Below, in pieces: positions 56,881 to 64,000 of a stretch of 64,000 nucleotides of DNA. The number at the start of each line of letters is the position of its first letter. The first letter of the stretch is position 1. This DNA is from Polaribacter pectinis. Its GTDB lineage: Bacteria; Bacteroidota; Bacteroidia; Flavobacteriales; Flavobacteriaceae. The translations under genes were made by a program, and so were the position numbers. The notes under the pieces were generated by a model. The model saw only the letters and a list, made by a program, of their open reading frames with translations. It was not told the DNA's origin and did not search any database. The stretch is from NCBI RefSeq assembly GCF_014352875.1, contig NZ_CP060695.1:2077501-2141500 (forward strand). Reading direction: 5' to 3'.

Positions 56881-57801
56881 TTATTTAATTTTTTTTCTAC
56901 TAATTAAATATTTTGTGAGAATTTGATTAAATCCAGAATGAATATCTACAGGAACATAATCAATTTGATATTGTAAACATTTATTTTTCAATTCTTTAAA
57001 ATAATTTTCTACAATTTCCTTGTATTTTTCTTGAACATTCTCTGCGTAAACATTTATTTCTTCTCCTGTCTCAACATCCACAAATTTTTTGGGTGAATTG
57101 TCAAAATTGAAGTTTAATTCTGTTTTTCCATCGAAAGTGTGAAACAAAACTACCTCGTGTTTGTTGTATTTTAAATGACGTAACGCTTCAAAAAGTGCTT
57201 CATCTTCTTTTGACGTTTGAAACATATCCGTAAAAACAAATATTAAAGAACGTCTGTGAATCTTTTCTGCAATTTCGTGGAGATATTTATAAGTATCTGT
57301 AGTTGCATTCGATTCAGAAACCATTAATTGCTCTAATTGATGCAATAACATCTTTCTATGACGCTCACTCCCTTTTTCTGGAGCATAATATTCGTAAGAA
57401 TCTGCATAAATACTTAAACCTACTGCATCTCTTTGTTTTTTGAATATTTCCATTAATGCAGCTGCAGCAACTGCAGAAAAACCAACTTTATTTAAAGAAT
57501 CTACTGTTTGCTTTTTTATAATCGGATAATGCATGGAAGCTGAATTATCTATAATAATATGACAACGCAAGTTCGTTTCTTCTTCATATTTTTTAGTGTA
57601 GAGTTTCTCTGTTTTTGCAAACAATTTCCAATCTATATGTCGTGTGCTTTCGCCTTTATTGTATAATTTATGTTCGGAAAATTCTACAGAAAACCCATGA
57701 AACGGACTTTTATGCATTCCTGTGATAAAACCTTCCACCACTTGTTTTGCAAGGATGTCTAAATTTTTAATTTCCGAAGATTGTACGTTTGATAAATCCA
57801 T
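56881..57801 (-). CDS. DUF58 domain protein (vWA-like)
   Basis: The 306-residue protein matches DUF58: GFSVEFSEHKLYNKGESTRHIDWKLFAKTEKLYTKKYEEE, then a von Willebrand A-like core starting with IIIDNSASMHYP, a MIDAS-type DxSxS. These usually work with MoxR ATPases; no moxR is seen here, where the upstream gene is the M1 aminopeptidase, 2 bp away. Function is unknown. Confidence 0.85.
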   Translation of the reverse strand: MDLSNVQSSEIKNLDILAKQVVEGFITGMHKSPFHGFSVEFSEHKLYNKGESTRHIDWKLFAKTEKLYTKKYEEETNLRCHIIIDNSASMHYPIIKKQTVDSLNKVGFSAVAAAALMEIFKKQRDAVGLSIYADSYEYYAPEKGSERHRKMLLHQLEQLMVSESNATTDTYKYLHEIAEKIHRRSLIFVFTDMFQTSKEDEALFEALRHLKYNKHEVVLFHTFDGKTELNFNFDNSPKKFVDVETGEEINVYAENVQEKYKEIVENYFKELKNKCLQYQIDYVPVDIHSGFNQILTKYLISRKKIK

Positions 57802-57803
57802 AC

Positions 57804-60365
57804 TTATTTTTTAATTTCTTGGGCTCTCGAAAGATTATCTGTTGTTTGCAGTAATTTTTTCTCTAAAATAGGATTGTAATTCGGATTTTCATCTAAAAAT
57901 TCGCTTAAAATGTCAAACGCTTCTTTTGATGAATAATTTCCAATAGAACTTGCCAACCAACCTTTTGGAAAGAAAATATCGCCTGTTAACTGTACTTCTT
58001 CTAACTTCTCTAAAATTGATTTTAAATGTTTTGTTGAAGAACCTTGTCTTAATGGATGATGTATGTTGTTCAATGCACTTTGCACCCAAGATTCTTTCTC
58101 TCTATTTTCTTTTTGTAAAAGCGATTTCATAAATTCATCTCTTACACTTTCATCATTTGAAAGTGATGGCAACAACCATTTAAAACGTTCTAATCTATCG
58201 GGATTTGAAATTCGAGTTTGTTGTTCTTCTAAAATTTCATTGGCTTTTGGATGCTTGAAAATTGCCAACTTTATTGCTAAAGAAGTGTAATCGTTTTCAT
58301 TTAAAAAGAGGTTTTCAATATTTTTCTTTTTAGACCAAATTTCATATAAATTACTTGTTCCAACTTCAGAAAATGCAACAGACTGGTACAATCCAAAAAG
58401 CGTTCTTTTGATATTTTTTGGCAACTCACTTTCTAACAAATTAAAAATAGTTGTTTCTGTTCTATTCTGAATGTCTTTTTGCTCTTCTTCATTTAAAAAA
58501 GTCCAAAATATATTTTGAATTCTACCTGACAAATAACCAGTAATTAATTCGTTTTCTTCTTTTTGAATTGCCTCTAAATACACATTGTAGGTTTCTAATG
58601 GAGATACTTCTCCATTTAACATATTTTCGTATAAATTTATATATTGATATCCTCTTGAAACTTCATCTTTAATATCTTTATAAGAAGCTATTTTACCTTT
58701 ATAAATAGGAAAAACGCCATAACCAAATCCGTTTGTGTTGTATAAAACTTGCCCTGGTTTAAAATCTTTTGTAGCTGAAGTAATGTCAAAAGATTTGCCC
58801 ATATTTTTTATATTGATGTTCTTCAAATAACCTCTTTCATCTAATAATTGAATTCTAAAAGATTGTGTCCAAATTTTATCTGAACCATCTTCTGCTTTTT
58901 GATGAATTACAAACTTTGTAACATTTCCTTTTTCATTCAACTCGATTTCTTCATAAAAAACAGGTCTTCCTGATGAATTTACCCAAACATCGCTCCAGTT
59001 TTTAATATCGCCAGCAGATTTTTTATCTAAAATTGAAACCAATTCATTCCAATCTGCATTTGAATTTTGATATGTTTTTATATATTCTTGAATTCCTTGC
59101 TGAAAAGCTTCTTCTCCCAATAAAAACTCCAATTGACGCATCATAATTGGTGCTTTGTTGTAAATAATTCTTCCATACAAAGAACCCGCATTTTTTAGAT
59201 TTCCTAAATATTGACGAATTGCATTTGTGCCTTTTGTTCTGTCTTCTGAATACGCACTTGGGTAATGTGCCATCATAAAACTTAAATTATGATTTATTTC
59301 TGGAAAAACAGGATTCATAATTTTGTCTGCCATAAAATTGGCAAAAACCTCTTTCATCCAAACATCGTTAAACCACTTCATAGTAACCAAATCGCCAAAC
59401 CACATGTGTGAAGTTTCGTGCGCAATTAATTTTGCCCTGCTTAATTTTCTGTTTTGAGTCGCATTTTTATCTAAAAATAAAGAGGAAGCTCTATATTGAA
59501 TCGCGCCAACATGTTCCATTCCTCCATATTGAAAAGGCGGTATTGCAGCGAAATCCATTTTTTGAAAAGGGAATTTAACTTGTGTGTAATCTTCTAAAAA
59601 ATCTAACGAATTTTGATGAATTTTAAAAACTTCACCCACACTTTCATCAATTTTTTCTTGGTTATTTTCTCTGTATAAAAAACGCATATCAAAAGCACCT
59701 GGGTTTTTGGTTTCTTCTGTAAATTTTCCAGCGACAAAAGAGAACAAATACGTACTCATTAAATCGGTTTTAGCGAACGTATGCTCTGTAAAACTATCAA
59801 TTTCTATGGCACTTTCTTCAAAACCTCCACACAATACTTTCCAATCTTTTGGCGCAGTTATTCGTAGTTTATAGTTGGCTTTTATATCTGGCTGATCAAA
59901 ACAAGGAAACAACGTACTTGCTCTGTCTGGCACCAATAAAGTATATAAAAATTCTTCATTTCTATTTAAAGAAACTTCACCTGCATTAAAAAATATTTCT
60001 ATAGAATTTTTTCCTTTTACAAGTAATTTTTTATCAATAATTAAATGCTCTTTTTCGTGTTTTACTTCTGAAGTTTGTCCATTTACTTTTAATGATTTTA
60101 AATGTGATTTTTTTTCGTTAAAATCTAAAATTAAATCATCTTTAAGGTTATTTAAAGACAATTCTAACAATAATTTAGAAGAAATAGGACTTATTTTCTC
60201 CTTCGGAATTTTAAAATCTAAATGATAGTTAACGTCTGAAATTTGTTGTTTTCTTAACTGTGCTAATTCTAAAGAAATTCCTTTTTCGAGAATAGCAGTT
60301 TTATTGTTAGTTTTATTGCAGGAAATTATAATTAGGGAACAGAATAGGTATAATAAATTCTTCAT
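57804..60365 (-). CDS. M1 family zinc aminopeptidase, lipoprotein
   Basis: The 853-residue protein has a lipoprotein signal peptide with Cys16 in IIISCNK, and M1 motifs: YGGMEHVGA (the GAMEN-type exopeptidase loop) and HETSHMWFGD (H316, H320) with E339 in MKEVFANF. It removes N-terminal residues from peptides, probably in the periplasm or at the surface, and may serve peptide use after secreted proteases such as the one at 29769. It is followed closely by the DUF58 gene. Confidence 0.92.
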   Translation of the reverse strand: MKNLLYLFCSLIIISCNKTNNKTAILEKGISLELAQLRKQQISDVNYHLDFKIPKEKISPISSKLLLELSLNNLKDDLILDFNEKKSHLKSLKVNGQTSEVKHEKEHLIIDKKLLVKGKNSIEIFFNAGEVSLNRNEEFLYTLLVPDRASTLFPCFDQPDIKANYKLRITAPKDWKVLCGGFEESAIEIDSFTEHTFAKTDLMSTYLFSFVAGKFTEETKNPGAFDMRFLYRENNQEKIDESVGEVFKIHQNSLDFLEDYTQVKFPFQKMDFAAIPPFQYGGMEHVGAIQYRASSLFLDKNATQNRKLSRAKLIAHETSHMWFGDLVTMKWFNDVWMKEVFANFMADKIMNPVFPEINHNLSFMMAHYPSAYSEDRTKGTNAIRQYLGNLKNAGSLYGRIIYNKAPIMMRQLEFLLGEEAFQQGIQEYIKTYQNSNADWNELVSILDKKSAGDIKNWSDVWVNSSGRPVFYEEIELNEKGNVTKFVIHQKAEDGSDKIWTQSFRIQLLDERGYLKNINIKNMGKSFDITSATKDFKPGQVLYNTNGFGYGVFPIYKGKIASYKDIKDEVSRGYQYINLYENMLNGEVSPLETYNVYLEAIQKEENELITGYLSGRIQNIFWTFLNEEEQKDIQNRTETTIFNLLESELPKNIKRTLFGLYQSVAFSEVGTSNLYEIWSKKKNIENLFLNENDYTSLAIKLAIFKHPKANEILEEQQTRISNPDRLERFKWLLPSLSNDESVRDEFMKSLLQKENREKESWVQSALNNIHHPLRQGSSTKHLKSILEKLEEVQLTGDIFFPKGWLASSIGNYSSKEAFDILSEFLDENPNYNPILEKKLLQTTDNLSRAQEIKK

Positions 60366-60386
60366 TAATTTAGGTTTACATTCAAG

Positions 60387-60420
60387 TTCTGCAAATATGC
60401 AGAATTTGTTCTATTTACAA
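60387..60420 (-). promoter_or_regulatory. Predicted promoter with overlapping palindrome, aminopeptidase gene
   Basis: On the minus strand TTG, 18 bp, and CATATTTG (one mismatch to TAnnTTTG) lie upstream of the M1 gene. A palindrome TTCTGCA-AATA-TGCAGAA (60387-60404) covers the -7 box and could be an operator. Confidence 0.4.
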
Positions 60421-60467
60421 TCTTAAATTTAACTTTATCATTTTAAAACCATTAGATTAAACATGCT

Positions 60468-60625
60468 AAGACCTCGCCAAAATACGGGGTTAGTTCAACT
60501 TGCAATTTTAAAAATTAGTTTTGGTTATTATTAAATTATTAGAACAAAATTCATAAGACCCCGCTAAAAAGCGGGGTTAGTTCAACTTGCAATTTTAAAA
60601 ATTAGCTTTGCTAATTTTTAAAATT
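60468..60625 (+). repeat. Two direct copies of a 54-bp hairpin repeat plus a 17-bp stem
   Basis: Copy 1 (60468-60521) and copy 2 (60555-60608) share the segment GGGGTTAGTTCAACTTGCAA and the AATTTTAAAAATTAG that follows. In copy 2 the beginning is a good hairpin (ACCCCGC/GCGGGGT); in copy 1 it has decayed. Copy 2 continues into a perfect 17-bp stem (60589-60625). Confidence 0.85.
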
Positions 60626-60640
60626 GAGTTTCACTAAATT

Positions 60641-60670
60641 AAAAAAAGGTTCAGCATTCGCCAAACCTTT
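60641..60670 (-). terminator. Terminator of trxA
   Basis: A stem AAAGGTT...AACCTTT extended by G-U pairs is followed on the minus strand by seven T residues, about 26 bp past the trxA stop. Confidence 0.8.
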
Positions 60671-60696
60671 CCAATATTATAAAATATTAATTGTTA

Positions 60697-61014
60697 CTAT
60701 AAAGCAGCATCAATTTTTCCTGTATATGTATTTTTTGGAGCAACACCTACTTGCTTATCTACTACTTCTCCGTTTTTAAAGATTAAAACAGTTGGTATGT
60801 TTCTTACTCCGTATTTTGCTGCAAATTCTTGGTTTGCATCTACATCTACTTTACCAACTACAGCTTTCCCTTCATATTCTGCATGAATTTCATCTACAAT
60901 TGGTCCAACCATTCTACATGGTCCACACCAAGCTGCCCAGAAATCTACCAATACTGGCTTGTCTGATTTTAATACTAATTCTTCAAAATTTGCGTCTGTT
61001 ATTTCTAATGCCAT
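60697..61014 (-). CDS. trxA: Thioredoxin
   Basis: This standard 105-residue thioredoxin has the active site WAAWCGPCRMVGP and the cis-Pro in VRNIPTVLIF. It gives electrons to Msr proteins and many other targets in the cytoplasm. It is monocistronic, with its own terminator, and a TACTTTTG box (61053-61060) lies 39 bp upstream of the start codon as a possible -7 element. Confidence 0.97.
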   Translation of the reverse strand: MALEITDANFEELVLKSDKPVLVDFWAAWCGPCRMVGPIVDEIHAEYEGKAVVGKVDVDANQEFAAKYGVRNIPTVLIFKNGEVVDKQVGVAPKNTYTGKIDAAL

Positions 61015-61052
61015 TTTTTATATTTTTAAATTCTTATTTCAGTTTTGTATTA

Positions 61053-61060
61053 CAAAAGTA
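61053..61060 (-). promoter_or_regulatory. Predicted -7 element of trxA
   Basis: TACTTTTG matches TAnnTTTG on the minus strand, 39 bp before the trxA start. No TTG at the usual distance is present. Confidence 0.35.
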
Positions 61061-61183
61061 AACAATTTATTTACTTTCTATATTTCTAAAAAATTACTTT
61101 TTACTATTTGTCTATCAATTGTATTTATTATTACAGTTGATTGTAACTAATTATAATATTAGCTGAATTTAATTTGAGTAAGC

Positions 61184-61272
61184 GCGTTAGGGATTGAGCG
61201 GTTTGTTTGAGCTCTTTTTTGTTTTTACAAAAAAAGCGAGTAGCGAAAGCCCGACCTTTTTAGGGAACGCCC
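61184..61272 (+). repeat. Interspersed hairpin repeat, copy D
   Basis: The element begins GCGTTAGGGATTGAGCGG and ends AGGGAACGCCC, with outer GCGTT/AACGC pairing and core stem CTTTTTTGT/ACAAAAAAAG. It lies 8 bp beyond the metF stop. The CCTCACAGG hairpin of copies B and C is missing here. Confidence 0.85.
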
Positions 61273-61280
61273 AAAATACT

Positions 61281-62237
61281 TTAAAATAATTCGGATGCTA
61301 TTGCATGTACATTATCGCTTTTTCCCATAGAATAATAGTGCAAAACTGGTACTCCTGCCGCCAATAATTCTTTCGATTGCTGAATTGCCCACTCAATACC
61401 AACTTGGCGAACGTCTTTATTTGTCTTACAATTTTCGACAGACGAAATTAAAGTTTCGGGTAAATCGATTTTAAAAACTTGAGGTAATAATTGCAAATGA
61501 CGCTTTACTGCAATTGGCTTAATTCCTGGAATAATTGGCACATTAATTCCGGCTTCTTTTGCAGCTTCTACAAACGCAAAATATTTTTGATTATCGAAAA
61601 ACATCTGTGTAACTACGTAATCTGCACCAGCATCTACTTTTTCTTTTAAACGTTTTAAATCGGTTTGTAAAGATGGTGCTTCTAAATGTTTTTCTGGGTA
61701 ACCTGCAACTCCTATACAAAAATCTGCCTTATTTGTCGCTTCAATTACATCGTGTAAATACTTTCCACAGTTTAAATCATTGATCTGTTTTACCAAATCT
61801 GTTGCGTAATGATTTCCACCTTCATTTGGCGTAAAATATTTTTGATGACTCATTGCATCTCCTCTCAAAGCCATTACATTGTCGATTCCTAAATAATGGC
61901 AATCTACTAAAACGTATTCTGTTTCTTCTTTTGTAAAACCTCCACATAATACGTGTGGTACAGTGTCTACATTGTATTTATGCTTAATTGCTGCACAAAT
62001 ACCTACAGTTCCAGGACGCATTCTTGTTATTTTTCTATCTAATAAACCTTCTCCTTTATTTATGTAAACATACTCTTCTCTTGAAGTTGTAACGTCTATA
62101 AATGGCGGATTAAACTCCATTAACGGATCTATATTATTGTATAAATCATTGATGTTATTTCCCTTTTTTGGCGGAATAATTTCAAATGAAAACAATGTTT
62201 TTCCGTCTGCTTTTTTAATGTGTTCTGTAATCTTCAT
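61281..62237 (-). CDS. metF: 5,10-methylenetetrahydrofolate reductase
   Basis: The 318-residue FAD enzyme makes 5-methyl-THF for MetH. Motifs FSFEIIPPKKGN at the start, FIDVTTSREEYVYINKG, NVMALRGDA, GADYVVTQMFFD and GIKPI fit MetF. The catalytic Glu is in FEIIPP. Its start codon is preceded after 6 bp by GGAGG, rare in this phylum and supplied by the neighbouring repeat. It lies downstream of metH, 234 bp away. Confidence 0.96.
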   Translation of the reverse strand: MKITEHIKKADGKTLFSFEIIPPKKGNNINDLYNNIDPLMEFNPPFIDVTTSREEYVYINKGEGLLDRKITRMRPGTVGICAAIKHKYNVDTVPHVLCGGFTKEETEYVLVDCHYLGIDNVMALRGDAMSHQKYFTPNEGGNHYATDLVKQINDLNCGKYLHDVIEATNKADFCIGVAGYPEKHLEAPSLQTDLKRLKEKVDAGADYVVTQMFFDNQKYFAFVEAAKEAGINVPIIPGIKPIAVKRHLQLLPQVFKIDLPETLISSVENCKTNKDVRQVGIEWAIQQSKELLAAGVPVLHYYSMGKSDNVHAIASELF

Positions 62238-62242
62238 AATAG

Positions 62243-62482
62243 GCCTCCCTTAATCCCTCCAAAGGAGGGAAAATTGTCGCGGGTATTTTATGTTATTAAT
62301 ACTTTATTTGGGCGTTCCCTAAAAAGGTCGCGCTTTACACTATATCTTTTTGCTGAAAAAGCAAAAAGGATGTCGTTTCAATCGCTAACGCTACTTATTT
62401 AGCAACTTTATTCATCATCAAAACTCTTTGCAAACTAATTTACACAAGAGTGTTTCTTCCCTTTGGGAAGATTAAGATGGGC
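62243..62482. repeat. 240-bp element with 28-bp terminal inverted repeats between metH and metF
   Basis: The left end (62243-62270) reads GCCTCCCTTAATCCCTCC and then folds back. The right end (62455-62482, minus strand) reads GCCCATCTTAATCTTCCC and folds back likewise. Nineteen of 28 positions agree; the six differences inside the hairpin part are three compensating pairs. The right end includes the last codons and stop of metH; the left end abuts the metF leader. It contains interspersed repeat copy E. Confidence 0.75.
62310..62392 (-). repeat. Interspersed hairpin repeat, copy E (reverse orientation)
   Basis: Read on the minus strand it begins AGCGTTAGCGATTGAAACG and ends AGGGAACGCCC. The core stem is CTTTTTGC/GCAAAAAG flanked by ATC/GAT, where copies A-D have CTC/GAG, a compensating change. 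It lies in the metH-metF gap inside the 240-bp element. Confidence 0.8.
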
Positions 62483-64000
62483 TTTCCTCTGCTAAAGTTG
62501 GATGCAACCACTTTCTTGCTTTCTCTTTTGTGATTCCTTTTCTTGTGGAATAATCGGTTACTTGATCGTCTGTAATTTTTCCTAAACCAAAATATTTTGC
62601 TTCTTTATTTGCAAAATAATATCCAGATACTGCTGCTGCTGGCCACATTGCTAAACTTTCTGTTAAAGTGACTCCTATGTTTTCTTCGACGCTTAATAAA
62701 TCCCAAATGGTTTCTTTTTCTAAATGATCTGGACACGCAGGATAACCTGGTGCTGGTCTAATTCCTTTGTAATTTTCTTTTATTAAATCGTCGTTTGTTA
62801 AAGTTTCGTCTGACGAATATCCCCAATGTTTTACTCTAATTTGTTTGTGTAAATATTCTGCCATTGCTTCTGCAAACCTGTCTGCAATTGCTTGCGCCAT
62901 AATTGCATTGTAATCGTCTTCTTTTGCTCTGTAACTTTCTGCCAATTCTTGCGCTCCAAAAATACCGACAGCAAATGCGCCCATATAATCGGTTTTATTG
63001 GTTTCTTTTGGCGCAATAAAATCTGCTAATGCATGGTTTGGAATTCCTTCTCTTTTCTTTAATTGCTGACGTAAAGTTCTAAAAATGGCAACTTCTTCAC
63101 CTTTTTTCTGAACCGAAATATCATCATCATTTATAGAGTTTGCTTCAAACAAACCGAAAACTGCTTTTGGTTTTAATAATTGTTTTGCAATGATTTCTTT
63201 GATCATTTCTTGAGCTTCTGCATACATTATTGTCGCTTGTTCTCCAACTACTTTATCTGTTAGAATGTCTGGGAACTTCCCATGTAAATCCCAACTTCTA
63301 AAAAACGGACTCCAATCTATAAATGGCAATAATTCTTTTAAACTCAATTGTTTTAAAACCTGAATTCCTAATTCGTTCGGCTTCTTAATTTCCGAAGTTT
63401 CCCAATCAATTTTATATTTTCTTTTTCTTGCTTCAGTAATAGAAATATAAGATTTTTCTTTTCCTCGTTTTAGAAACTTGGTTCTAAACTCGTCGTAATC
63501 TTTCTTTAATTTGGCTGTATATAAATGGCTCGATTTTTTGTTCAACAAATCTCCAACAACAGTTACTGCTCTACTTGCATCATTTACATGAACCACTGCA
63601 TTTTTATATTGTGTATCTATCTTAACAGCTGTATGCGCTTTGGATGTTGTTGCACCACCAATCAATAAAGGCAATACAAAATTCTGACGTTGCATTTCTT
63701 TAGCCAAATACACCATTTCATCTAAAGAAGGTGTAATTAAACCAGATAAACCAATTGCATCAACACGTTCGTCAATAGCAGTTTGTATGATTTTTTCTGG
63801 TGGAACCATTACACCTAAATCTACAATTTCGTAGTTATTACAAGCAAGTACAACACTCACAATATTTTTACCAATATCATGAACGTCACCTTTTACAGTT
63901 GCCATTAAAATTTTACCAACAGGTTCTTGTTTGTCTCCTTTTTCTGCTTCAATAAACGGATTTAAATAAGAAACCGCTTTTTTCATTACACGAGCAGATT
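62472..64000 (-). CDS. metH: Methionine synthase MetH, C-terminal part; 5' end outside window
   Basis: The frame is open from the right edge to the stop at 62472, 509 codons. It holds the B12-binding domain with DVHDIGKNIV, then GGATTSKAHTAVKI, and the S-adenosylmethionine activation domain with RPAPGYPACPDHLEK and LTESLAMWPAAAVSGYYF. MetH moves the methyl group of 5-methyl-THF to homocysteine by cobalamin. The ATG at 63986 is internal (ARVMKKAV). In Bacteroidota the N-terminal homocysteine domain is often a separate gene; that cannot be checked here. The last codons and stop fall in a repeat end. Confidence 0.95.
   Translation of the reverse strand, partial: SARVMKKAVSYLNPFIEAEKGDKQEPVGKILMATVKGDVHDIGKNIVSVVLACNNYEIVDLGVMVPPEKIIQTAIDERVDAIGLSGLITPSLDEMVYLAKEMQRQNFVLPLLIGGATTSKAHTAVKIDTQYKNAVVHVNDASRAVTVVGDLLNKKSSHLYTAKLKKDYDEFRTKFLKRGKEKSYISITEARKRKYKIDWETSEIKKPNELGIQVLKQLSLKELLPFIDWSPFFRSWDLHGKFPDILTDKVVGEQATIMYAEAQEMIKEIIAKQLLKPKAVFGLFEANSINDDDISVQKKGEEVAIFRTLRQQLKKREGIPNHALADFIAPKETNKTDYMGAFAVGIFGAQELAESYRAKEDDYNAIMAQAIADRFAEAMAEYLHKQIRVKHWGYSSDETLTNDDLIKENYKGIRPAPGYPACPDHLEKETIWDLLSVEENIGVTLTESLAMWPAAAVSGYYFANKEAKYFGLGKITDDQVTDYSTRKGITKEKARKWLHPTLAEESPS

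Larger units (their letters stand above)
60366..60696. other. Intergenic region with a duplicated hairpin sequence
   Basis: This 331-bp gap contains the aminopeptidase promoter, two 54-bp direct copies at 60468-60521 and 60555-60608 and the trxA terminator. No coding frame is convincing. Confidence 0.8.

Noticed and set aside
56672..56926. Plus-strand frame across tRNA-Asp
   Set aside because: It overlaps a clear tRNA on the opposite strand and its terminator, and shows no recognisable protein features.
63986..64000. ATG at 63986 as a true metH start
   Set aside because: The frame continues upstream (SARV before MKKAV) to the edge, and the missing domains of MetH must precede it.

Overview
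The window is a stretch of a low-GC, AT-rich chromosome from a member of the Bacteroidota, family Flavobacteriaceae, most like a marine genus such as Polaribacter or Tenacibaculum. The evidence is type IX secretion (T9SS) proteins, DUF3667, DUF3857 and 'putative porin' families, a Na+-translocating NADH:quinone reductase operon, Bacteroidota-type promoters (TTG...TAnnTTTG) and almost no Shine-Dalgarno sequences. The genus is an inference. No rRNA, insertion sequence, phage or CRISPR array was seen.

Layout. 1-10666 (minus): a giant secreted, calcium-binding (thrombospondin type 3) adhesin, cut by a one-base frameshift at about 2518 and running off the left edge. 10853-15364 (minus): a protein-repair and redox block (second msrA, aldo/keto reductase, msrA, selO, glutaredoxin-like, msrB). 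15390-17524: tRNA-Arg, yqeY, a retropepsin-like protease and three small genes. 17694-23818 (minus): nqrFEDCBA. 24020-29710: T9SS plug protein, apaG, DUF3667, an NRDE protein, pruA and a membrane protein. 29769-41948: a secreted metalloprotease, lipB, a nucleoid-associated protein, rnhB, a porin, PAP2, GNAT, an NhaC antiporter and a DUF457 protein. 42257-44703: a methionine gamma-lyase-like enzyme opposite an Lrp regulator, then a CPBP gene broken by a stop codon. 44773-52259 (minus): two DUF3857 proteins, yceI, tcdA, tatD, dtd, rsgA. 52478-56600 (minus): the Phe/Tyr operon (pheA, aminotransferase, tyrA, DAHP synthase/chorismate mutase). 56745-60365: tRNA-Asp, DUF58 and an M1 aminopeptidase. 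60697-64000 (minus): trxA, metF and the 3' part of metH.

The strongest regulatory find lies upstream of pheA. It is a complete transcription attenuator: a promoter, a 26-codon leader peptide with an FYFYFYFF run, a 12-bp antiterminator and a terminator with a nine-T tract, just before the pheA start codon.

The second is a set of small interspersed, hairpin-forming repeats at gene ends (35046, 42162, 52384, 61184, 62310), whose stems differ between copies by compensating changes. Two copies form a collinear 170-bp composite. Another sits inside a 240-bp element with terminal inverted repeats that ends in the last codons of metH and places an SD-like GGAGG in front of metF.

Genes that work together: the Phe/Tyr operon; metH with metF (methyl supply for methionine); Nqr with NhaC (sodium circuit); T9SS plug with the adhesin and metalloprotease as probable cargo; SelO with glutaredoxin, MsrA, MsrB and thioredoxin (redox repair).
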